A stretch of DNA of 18,750 nt from Clostridia bacterium (GTDB lineage: Bacteria; Bacillota; Clostridia; Christensenellales; Aristaeellaceae). Numbering within the stretch: the stretch's first letter is position 1; the number at the start of each line of letters is the position of its first letter. Of the stretch, positions 7,974 through 13,789 are shown one piece after another. Both the position numbers and the translations under genes were made by a program. The notes beneath the pieces are model-generated. The model saw only the letters and a program-made list of their open reading frames with translations. It ran no database searches and was not told the DNA's origin. The stretch is from the NCBI GenBank assembly GCA_024404275.1, contig JAKSQG010000019.1, forward strand, positions 1 through 18,750, read 5' to 3'.

Positions 7974-9035
7974 TCAAAGACGGATCTCATGACCTTCCGC
8001 GGCGGAACGGTACATGGCTTCCAGAATGCGTACCATATTGATGCCCTGCTGCGGTACAAACATAGGTTCAGCGCCATGCAGCACCACATCGGTAAAATGC
8101 TTCAGGTTGGCGGCATGCTGCGGCATGCTCTTTTTGTTATCAATATTCGGCAGGATATCCGCCGTGCGGCCGTATTCCTCGGTATAGATGGCCAGCCGGT
8201 CACTGTCAGAGGACCATTCCGCGCCGGAGCGGGTGCCGCGCAGCTCAAAGAAACGGCGTTCCTTTTCAATGTTGGAAGCCCAGGAGAATTCGATTTGCAG
8301 CGAGGCACCGTTTTCAAAGCGGATGAAGCCCATGGCCAGATCTTCCACATCAAAGACACCGTTCAGGTCAACATCGCGTCCATGCGCCTCCACCATGCGG
8401 TTATCGGCAAACTTGGTATAGGTGCAGCCGGACACCGCCACGGGTCTGGGATTGCCCATCAGCCACATGGTCAGGTCGATCATATGCACACCCAGATCGA
8501 TCAGCGGACCGCCGCCGCTCTGCTCCTTGTTGGTGAACCAGCCGCCGCGCCCGGGAATGCCCCTGCGCCGCTGCCAGCCGCAGCGCGCCGCGTAGATTTC
8601 ACCCATACGACCATCATCAATATACTGCTTGATAAAAGCGGAAGTAGGCAGATAGCGGTTGTTGCGCATGACCATCAGCGTTTTGCCGCTCTTTTCAGCC
8701 GCCTCACGCATTCGCTCCGCCTCGGCGGCGGATACGGCATCCGGCTTTTCGCAGAACACATGCAAGCCGTGCTCCAAAGCATACACGGCAATGACCGAAT
8801 GCAGGTAGTTGGGGGTGCAGATATCCACCGCATCCAGCTGTTCCTTTTCGATCATTTCCTGATAATCAGTATAGATGGGCACATTGCCGTACAGCTCCGA
8901 CTGGACCCGGGCTCTTTCGGTGTTGACATCGCACAAAGCGACCACTTCGGCTTCTTCGATCAGCTGCCAGCCGGGCAAATGCGCCTTGCGGGCAATGTTG
9001 CCCGTTCCGATCACACCGATCCGCAATTTTTCCAC
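7974..9035 (-). CDS. Gfo/Idh/MocA family NAD(P)-dependent oxidoreductase
   Basis: The 353-aa product has an N-terminal Rossmann fold with IGVIGTGNIARKAHL (Gly-x-Gly dinucleotide site at 10-12). The Asp in LCDVNTERA ends beta-2. CEKPDA (EKP at 96-98) carries the lysine characteristic of the family. GGGPLIDLGVHMIDLTMWLMG matches the conserved C-terminal substrate-domain segment with its His. Family members oxidise or reduce hydroxyl groups of sugars, inositols and their derivatives; the substrate cannot be read here. The start is GTG (9033-9035), with AAAGGGG 10 nt upstream. It is the first gene of an operon with ThuA-like and GH20-like genes. Stop is TGA. Confidence 0.9.
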   Translation of the reverse strand: MEKLRIGVIGTGNIARKAHLPGWQLIEEAEVVALCDVNTERARVQSELYGNVPIYTDYQEMIEKEQLDAVDICTPNYLHSVIAVYALEHGLHVFCEKPDAVSAAEAERMREAAEKSGKTLMVMRNNRYLPTSAFIKQYIDDGRMGEIYAARCGWQRRRGIPGRGGWFTNKEQSGGGPLIDLGVHMIDLTMWLMGNPRPVAVSGCTYTKFADNRMVEAHGRDVDLNGVFDVEDLAMGFIRFENGASLQIEFSWASNIEKERRFFELRGTRSGAEWSSDSDRLAIYTEEYGRTADILPNIDNKKSMPQHAANLKHFTDVVLHGAEPMFVPQQGINMVRILEAMYRSAAEGHEIRL

Positions 9036-9076
9036 AGTTTATTTTCCCCTTTCTGATGGGTTGTCTTCCAATCAAC

Positions 9077-9105
9077 ATTATAAGCCGCGGGGCGGCAAAT
9101 TTCAA
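9077..9105 (-). promoter_or_regulatory. Sigma-A promoter of the oxidoreductase-ThuA-GH20 operon
   Basis: Minus strand: TTGAAA (9100-9105), a 17-bp spacer and TATAAT (9077-9082). The expected start is near 9070, about 35 nt before the GTG. Confidence 0.85.
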
Positions 9106-9130
9106 TACAGTACGGCCGCATGTGCTATAC

Positions 9131-9163
9131 AAAAGCCACCCCTTCTTATACAGAAGGGGCGGC
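9131..9163 (-). terminator. Intrinsic terminator of the FMN-binding protein gene
   Basis: A 12-bp stem pairs 9135-9146 with 9152-9163 around a 5-nt loop (one G-U pair on the minus strand). On the minus strand TTTT (9131-9134) follows. It lies 19 bp past the stop codon and upstream of the next promoter. Confidence 0.8.
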
Positions 9164-9181
9164 CAAAGATGCGTGAATGGA

Positions 9182-10108
9182 TTACTTGATCTTGCTCAGG
9201 GCGTCCTTGACAGCAGCCATGATGGCTTCGGAGGACTCGGTGGCATGCGCCACGGCGTCAACATCCGCGGACTGCGCATCGATGATGGCCTGAGGAATGG
9301 TGTTGAAGGCGGGATCGCGGAGACCGGGGGTCTCGTTGCTTTCCAGAATGTCGATCTTGGCGATCTTGTCGCCGTCCATGGTGACCTTGACCTTCATTTC
9401 GCCGCGGCTGGTGGAGCTGGTGCCGATGTACTCATTGGCGGCAGCTTCGACGGGAGCGGCTTCGACAACGGGAGCAGCCTCTTCGTAGCCGTACAGCACG
9501 TTGAGCAGCTCGATGACCTTGACCACGCACTCGCCGGTCAGGGCAGCGCAGCGGGCCTTGCGGGCGTCATCGCCCATCTTGAGGTTATTGGCTTCCATGA
9601 ACTTGCTGACGGAAGCGGAGCAGGTGATGTCGCCGGCCACGGTGGTCACAGCGGAATACACGGGCTGATAGGTGGGGAAGGGCTCGTTGCGATACCAGTC
9701 AAACAGCTGATCACGAAGCTTGGAGGCATCGGCGGGCTTGCAGAACAGACCGATCATCATGCAGGAGCCGGCAAGGGCGCCGCAGAAGGTCTGGCAGCCG
9801 AAGCCGCCGCCGCCCAGCGTCAGCATCTGGCAGGGGATCATGTTGTAGGGATAGCCGTATTCTTCGGCCAGCAGCTCGATGATACCGGCGATGGAACCGG
9901 CGCCGCAGCCGCCCACTTCAAACCAGCGCTTATAGGTATATTCCAGCGCCTTCTGCTTGTCGATGGGATGCCACACCCAAGGATGCTCGGGAACATCGGG
10001 AGTTTCGGCCATGGCGGGAACAACGCCCATCATCGCGGCGCCGGCAGCACCGGCAGCGCCCATACCCAGGGCCTTCAAAAATTGTCTGCGATCCATTTCT
10101 TTATTCAT
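9182..10108 (-). CDS. Tat-exported C_GCAxxG_C_C domain / FMN-binding domain fusion protein
   Basis: The 308-aa product starts with a twin-arginine signal: MDRRQFLKALGMG (Arg7, Arg8), an Ala/Gly-rich hydrophobic stretch, and PAMAETP as probable cleavage region. Residues about 50-200 carry a cysteine pattern of the C_GCAxxG_C_C type: Cys68 in GGCGAGSIAG, Cys93, then Cys105 and Cys109 in GGFGCQTFCGALAG, then Cys116. An Ala/Pro/Glu-rich linker (about residues 198-212) leads to a C-terminal FMN-binding domain (MKVKVTMDGDKIAKIDILES) ending in HATESSEAI, in the position of the family's covalent-flavin SGAT-type motif. A role in electron transfer outside the membrane is inferred. The ATG at 10108 was chosen because ACGGAGG lies 9 nt upstream; a TTG at 10117 would overlap that site. 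Stop is TAA. Confidence 0.85.
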   Translation of the reverse strand: MNKEMDRRQFLKALGMGAAGAAGAAMMGVVPAMAETPDVPEHPWVWHPIDKQKALEYTYKRWFEVGGCGAGSIAGIIELLAEEYGYPYNMIPCQMLTLGGGGFGCQTFCGALAGSCMMIGLFCKPADASKLRDQLFDWYRNEPFPTYQPVYSAVTTVAGDITCSASVSKFMEANNLKMGDDARKARCAALTGECVVKVIELLNVLYGYEEAAPVVEAAPVEAAANEYIGTSSTSRGEMKVKVTMDGDKIAKIDILESNETPGLRDPAFNTIPQAIIDAQSADVDAVAHATESSEAIMAAVKDALSKIK

Positions 10109-10128
10109 GGGTTTCAACCTCCGTTTTT

Positions 10129-10149
10129 ATGTGTTATCTGGTAACACAT
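10129..10149. promoter_or_regulatory. 21-bp perfect inverted repeat in the 5' leader (candidate repressor operator)
   Basis: ATGTGTTA (10129-10136) and TAACACAT (10142-10149) are exact 8-bp arms around TCTGG. The site covers roughly +4 to +24 of the FMN-binding protein transcript and ends before its ribosome binding site. This placement suits a dimeric repressor; the regulator family cannot be named. Confidence 0.65.
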
Positions 10150-10159
10150 TTTCCATATA

Positions 10160-10188
10160 ATTTTATCATGCTCCTTCGGACCCGTCAA
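10160..10188 (-). promoter_or_regulatory. Promoter of the Tat/FMN-binding protein gene
   Basis: Minus strand: TTGACG (10183-10188), a 17-bp spacer and TAAAAT (10160-10165). The expected start is about 10153, just before the palindrome at 10129-10149. Confidence 0.75.
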
Positions 10189-10255
10189 CCCTTTTATCCG
10201 CCTTTTTGCGGATAAATCATTTTTTACCTCACTTTGCTCTGCATGATGCATATCA

Positions 10256-10284
10256 TTGAAAAACACAGGGGAAAATGCTATAAT
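10256..10284 (+). promoter_or_regulatory. Sigma-A promoter of the DUF6273-rpiB-transporter operon
   Basis: TTGAAA (10256-10261), a 17-bp spacer and TATAAT (10279-10284). The expected start is near 10291, about 25 nt before the ATG at 10316. Confidence 0.87.
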
Positions 10285-10315
10285 GGCAAAGCAACTTGGA
10301 ACGGAGGAACAAGAA

Positions 10316-11104
10316 ATGAAAAATTTCCTCGCAATGCTTCTGGCGCTGATGCTTCTGCTCTCCCCGGCTGCCCTGGCTGAGAACTGGGTATGTCCGCGGG
10401 ACAGCAGTGAAAACAGCGGCAACTTTTGTCCCCAGTGCGGCATCAGCCGCGAAGAGGCCTTGAAAGAAAGCGGCGCCTATGTTCAGCCCGGCGACAGCAT
10501 CACCTTCGGCCGCTATACACAGACCGCCGAAGGCCGTGACATTACGCCGCTGGAGTGGCAGGTGCTGGCAGTAGACAACGGCAAAGCGCTGCTCATCACG
10601 CGCGATATCATCGACTGCCTGCCCTATAACGGTGCCTATGAAGCCGCTGACTGGGAGCACAGCCTGCTGCGCTATCTGCTGAACGGCAGTTTCCTTGATG
10701 TGGCTTTCACATAGTCGGAAAGAGAAGCCATTGTCATGACCGAGGTGGACAACAGCGCCGCCCAAGGCTATCCCGGATACACACAGGAAGCCGGCAGCAA
10801 TACGATGGACAAGGTCTTCCTGCTGAGCTATCAGGAAGCCTGGACGTATTTTGCCGACAACGCCGCCCGCAAGTGCGTGCCCACCGGTTTTGCCATCACC
10901 CGCGGCGCCAATTTCTATAATGGCACCAACGAGGATTATCTTCTGGACCGCAGCGGCTGCGGCTGGTGGTGGCTGCGTTCCCCCGGCATCGATACCCGCT
11001 ATGCCATGTATGTCCGCTATGACGGCAACCGCAGTTCCAATCGTGTGGACGGTACCATCATCGGTCTGCGTCCCGCCCTGTGGATCGACCTGAACAGTCT
11101 GTAA
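10316..11104 (+). CDS. Secreted zinc-ribbon/DUF6273 protein interrupted by an in-frame TAG codon
   Basis: Read through the TAG at codon 133, this is a 262-residue protein. A Sec signal peptide (MKNFLAMLLALMLLLSPAALA) is followed by a short zinc-ribbon-like segment, WVCPRD then NFCPQCG, where the first Cys pair is reduced to one Cys. The rest is a DUF6273 domain: ITFGRYTQTAEG, EWQVLAVDNGKALLITRDII, LRYLLNGSFLDVAFT, then the TAG, SEREAIVMTEVDNS, KVFLLSYQEAW, RKCVPTGFA, WWWLRSPG and LRPALWIDL. It is closely similar to the C terminus of the coiled-coil protein at the window start, whose matching stretch FTNAEQNAIL has Asn at the TAG position. CGGAGG lies 8 nt before the ATG; an upstream TTG at 10256 is the -35 box. 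The function is unknown. It probably shares a transcript with rpiB, 32 nt downstream. Final stop is TAA. Confidence 0.83.
10712..10714 (+). other. In-frame TAG inside the secreted DUF6273 gene
   Basis: Codons read GTG GCT TTC ACA TAG TCG GAA AGA GAA, giving VAFT, amber, SERE. The reading frame is uninterrupted for 130 further codons of recognisable domain sequence. Like the other TAG in this window, it follows an NCA codon and precedes a serine codon. Confidence 0.9.
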
Positions 11105-11136
11105 TATTTCATTATATATAAAGGAGATTTATAACG

Positions 11137-11586
11137 ATGATTGCAATTGCCAATGACCATTCCGCGCTTTCCATGAAAAAAGAGATCATTTCCGTGCTGG
11201 AAGAGATGGGGCTGGAGTACAAGGACTTTGGCACCTATACCGACGCCAGCTGCCCCTACCCCGTTTTCGGCGCCCGTGCCGCCCATGCCGTCGCCAGCGG
11301 AGAATGCGACCGCGGCATCCTCATCTGCGGCACCGGCATCGGCATCGGTCTTGCCGCCAACAAGGTGAAGGGCATCCGCTGCGCCCTGTGCAACGATCCC
11401 CTCTCCGCCCGTCTGTGCCGTGAGCACAACAACGCCAACATGATCTCCCTGGGTGCCCGCATCATCGGACCCGAGCTGGCCAAAGAGATCGTGCGCGTCT
11501 TCCTGACCACCGAAGCCCTCGGCGGCCGCCATGCGGAGCGTGTAGCCATGCTGACCGCTTTGGAGAACGGTGAGGAGATCGAATAA
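11137..11586 (+). CDS. rpiB: Ribose-5-phosphate isomerase B
   Basis: The 149-aa product has the RpiB/LacAB family hallmarks. These are IAIANDHSA at the N terminus (Asp7-His8), YKDFGTYT, ILICGTGIGIGLAANKVKGIRCAL with the catalytic Cys64, HNNANMISLGARIIG (His97), and the C-terminal helices. The enzyme interconverts ribose-5-phosphate and ribulose-5-phosphate in the pentose phosphate pathway; some members instead act on allose-6-phosphate or galactose-6-phosphate. AAGGAG lies 10 nt before the ATG. No terminator separates it from the DUF6273 gene upstream, and the transporter gene begins within 11 nt of its stop (TAA) or overlaps it. Confidence 0.93.
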   Translation: MIAIANDHSALSMKKEIISVLEEMGLEYKDFGTYTDASCPYPVFGARAAHAVASGECDRGILICGTGIGIGLAANKVKGIRCALCNDPLSARLCREHNNANMISLGARIIGPELAKEIVRVFLTTEALGGRHAERVAMLTALENGEEIE

Positions 11587-11596
11587 CAGCACTGCC

Positions 11597-12703
11597 ATGT
11601 TGAAGGCTTTTGTCAAAAAGAACGCCGTACTCTGCATTGCCTTTGTGCTGGCGGTGTTATCCTCGCTGATCATTCCCCCGGATGCCGGATGGGCCGGGTA
11701 TTATGATGTCAAAACGCTTTGCTGCCTGTTCGGCACGCTGGCGGTGGTGTGCGCGCTGAAGAATATCCGCTTCTTTTACATTCTGGCGCAGCGCATCGTG
11801 GTGTTTGCGGGCAACGCCCGCACGGCGGCGCTGCTGCTCATCGCCATCACCTTTATCGGCTCCATGCTGATCGCCAACGACATGGCGCTGATCACCTTTT
11901 TGCCGCTGGGCTATTATGTATTCAGCGTCATGGGCAATAAAAAAGAGATGGCCACCGTGTTCATTCTTCAGAACATCGCGGCCAATCTCGGCGGCATGCT
12001 GACGCCCTTTGGCAATCCGCAGAACCTGTACCTGTATTCGCATTACAGCATCGCCAATGACCGTTTCATGGAGATCATGTTTCCGCCGTTCATCGTATCC
12101 ATCTCGCTGGTAGCGCTGTGCTGTCTGCTCATCCGTCCAAGGAGGCTGCGTCTGGCAGTGACACAGAACCCGCCGCTGCCCAAACTGCGCACGGCGTATT
12201 ATCTGTTTCTCTTTGCCCTGACCATTCTGATGGTCTTCCGCGTGCTGCCGCCGCTGTGGGTCATCGCCGCGGTGGTCATCTCCCTGCTGGTGCTGGACCC
12301 CAAGGCGCTGCGCCGTGTGGATTACGGTCTGCTGCTCACCTTCGTGTGCTTTTTCACCTTTGCGGGCAACATGGGCAGGGTGGAAGCAGTGCGCTCCTTC
12401 TTTTCCTCCCTGTTGGAAAAGAGCACGCTGCTGACCGCCGTGCTCTCCTGTCAGGTGATCTCCAATGTGCCCAGCGCCATCCTGCTGTCGCAGTTCAGCG
12501 AGACCTGGCCTGCCCTGCTGGTGGGCGTCAACATCGGCGGCACGGGCACGCTCATTGCCTCACTCGCCTCGCTCATCACCTTCCGCGAATATACAGCGCA
12601 CTGCCCCGGCGAATCCAAAGCCTACATTCTGCGCTTTTCAGCCTTCAATTTCGGCTTTCTCGCCATCCTGACGCTGTTCTCGCTGCTGGTCCTGCATTAT
12701 TGA
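11597..12703 (+). CDS. Ion transporter of the ArsB/NhaD/CitM (SLC13-like) superfamily
   Basis: The 368-aa product is a polytopic membrane protein with about ten hydrophobic segments. Segments include AVLCIAFVLAVLSSLIIPP, TLCCLFGTLAVVCAL, LLLIAITFIGSMLIANDMAL, VFILQNIAANLGGMLTPFGNPQNL and the matching C-terminal VISNVPSAILLSQFS and VGVNIGGTGTLIASLASLI. The paired Asn-x-x-Pro/Gly-rich re-entrant motifs are typical of the ion transporter superfamily. The substrate (dicarboxylate, Na+/H+, arsenite or other) cannot be assigned. Related proteins begin near MLKAFVKK, which favours the ATG at 11597, but no ribosome binding site precedes it. A GTG at 11570 with GGAG 4 nt upstream would overlap rpiB by 17 nt and is a real alternative. 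The 3' end overlaps the convergent mutY by 66 bp. Stop is TGA. Confidence 0.82.
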   Translation: MLKAFVKKNAVLCIAFVLAVLSSLIIPPDAGWAGYYDVKTLCCLFGTLAVVCALKNIRFFYILAQRIVVFAGNARTAALLLIAITFIGSMLIANDMALITFLPLGYYVFSVMGNKKEMATVFILQNIAANLGGMLTPFGNPQNLYLYSHYSIANDRFMEIMFPPFIVSISLVALCCLLIRPRRLRLAVTQNPPLPKLRTAYYLFLFALTILMVFRVLPPLWVIAAVVISLLVLDPKALRRVDYGLLLTFVCFFTFAGNMGRVEAVRSFFSSLLEKSTLLTAVLSCQVISNVPSAILLSQFSETWPALLVGVNIGGTGTLIASLASLITFREYTAHCPGESKAYILRFSAFNFGFLAILTLFSLLVLHY

Positions 12704-13717
12704 TAAACATACATTGCGTGCCGCCCGCATGGCTGTCGGCATCGGCAATGCTTCAAGCCCCTCCGCCGTTACAAAAACGCGGTCGGGCTTTTTGATTGTC
12801 TCCTCCGCCTCAAAGCAGCAGAGCTTCATCTGCCACACGCGGTGGGTGAACACATGCCGTGCCTCTCCCGCCTCTCCGGTATACCGCACCCGAAGGCCCA
12901 TTTTTTCGATCGTTTTCTGCACCGCCTCCGGCGTGTTATCGCCCTCGCACAAGGCGAAGACCCATAAGTTTTGCAGCAATTTTTCTTTTCTTTTGCACAA
13001 AAGAACGGTATCCCCGCAGAAGACCAGCCCCACGCCCACGGGCACGGATACAGGCGGCTTGAGTTTGCTGTGCACAGGCAGCGCTTCCGGACTTTGGTCC
13101 TTGGCCCGGCAGTGCGGTGCCAACGGGCAGAGGGCACATTCAGGTGTGCCGGGCAGACAGATGGTAGCGCCGATGTCCATCAGCGCCTGATTCCAGTCGC
13201 CGGGACGGTCACGGTCGATGAGGTCGTCTGCCATCTCCTGCAGACGCCGCATGGCGTCCGGGCGGTCCATGTCCTCGCGGATGTTTTCGGCACGGCACAG
13301 CACCCGCCGCAGGTTGCCATCCACCGCTGCCTTGGGATAGCCGTAGGCAATGGAGCACACCGCCGCCGCCGTATAATCGCCGATGCCGGGCAGTGCCCGC
13401 ACCGCCTCATAGCCTTTGGGAAAAACACCATTGTACTCATCCCGTACCAGCTTTGCCGCCTTGTGCAGGTTGCGGGCACGGGTATAATACCCCAGCCCCT
13501 CCCAGTACTTGAGCACCTCCTGCTCGGGAGCATCCGCCAGCGCTTTTACGGTTGGAAAACGCTCCATAAAGCGAATAAAGTAGCCCTCCGCTGTTTCGGT
13601 ACGCGTCTGCTGCAGCATGATTTCAGATACCCACACGGCATAGGGATCTTTGATGCCGCGAAAGGCAAAGCTGCGCCTGTGCGTATCGTACCAGCCGAGC
13701 AGTCCGCTGTAAGCCAT
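12638..13717 (-). CDS. mutY: A/G-specific adenine DNA glycosylase MutY
   Basis: The 359-aa enzyme removes adenine mispaired with 8-oxoguanine in base-excision repair. Catalytic Glu32 lies in VSEIMLQQTRTETA. The helix-hairpin-helix is ALPGIGDYTAAAV (108-120). Catalytic Asp133 is in AAVDGNLRRVL. Four iron-sulfur cysteines (187, 194, 197, 203) have the standard C-x6-C-x2-C-x5-C spacing. A C-terminal NUDIX-like lesion-recognition domain starts near VGLVFCGDTVLLC and includes HVFTHRVWQMKL. The ATG at 13717 was chosen because ACGGAGG lies 6 nt upstream; an upstream ATG at 13762 falls in the hairpin. The C-terminal tail (QREQRQDGEKAEIEG) overlaps the end of the convergent transporter gene. Stop is TGA. 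Confidence 0.93.
   Translation of the reverse strand: MAYSGLLGWYDTHRRSFAFRGIKDPYAVWVSEIMLQQTRTETAEGYFIRFMERFPTVKALADAPEQEVLKYWEGLGYYTRARNLHKAAKLVRDEYNGVFPKGYEAVRALPGIGDYTAAAVCSIAYGYPKAAVDGNLRRVLCRAENIREDMDRPDAMRRLQEMADDLIDRDRPGDWNQALMDIGATICLPGTPECALCPLAPHCRAKDQSPEALPVHSKLKPPVSVPVGVGLVFCGDTVLLCKRKEKLLQNLWVFALCEGDNTPEAVQKTIEKMGLRVRYTGEAGEARHVFTHRVWQMKLCCFEAEETIKKPDRVFVTAEGLEALPMPTAMRAARNVCLSIMQDQQREQRQDGEKAEIEG
12755..12793 (+). terminator. Possible terminator of the transporter operon, inside the 3' end of mutY
   Basis: AAGCCC (12755-12760) pairs with GGGCTT (12785-12790), a CT/TC mismatch follows, and CCGC (12763-12766) pairs with GCGG (12779-12782). Five T residues end at 12793. The loop is 12 nt, so this is moderate evidence. 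Confidence 0.45.
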
Positions 13718-13732
13718 GATGTTCCTCCGTTC

Positions 13733-13768
13733 AAAACGGGGGAACGCCCTTTTGACGGGCATTCCCCC
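13733..13768 (-). terminator. Hairpin between pgi and mutY (pgi terminator or mutY leader hairpin)
   Basis: A 12-bp stem (13738-13749 with 13757-13768, one G-U on the minus strand) and a 7-nt loop are followed on the minus strand by GTTTT. It ends 16 nt before the mutY ATG, so it could end pgi transcription. It could equally lie in the leader of an mutY transcript starting near 13770 from the TATAAT at 13777-13782 (minus strand), for which no good -35 was seen. Confidence 0.65.
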
Positions 13769-13789
13769 ATGCAGATATTATAGTTAGTA

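Noticed and set aside
10243..10256. Short inverted repeat ATGAT-GCAT-ATCAT beside the DUF6273 -35 box
   Set aside because: Only 5-bp arms in AT-rich DNA; too weak to call an operator.
10736..11104. Separate short gene after the TAG in the DUF6273 gene
   Set aside because: There is no ribosome binding site, and the segment is the C-terminal half of the same domain in the same frame.
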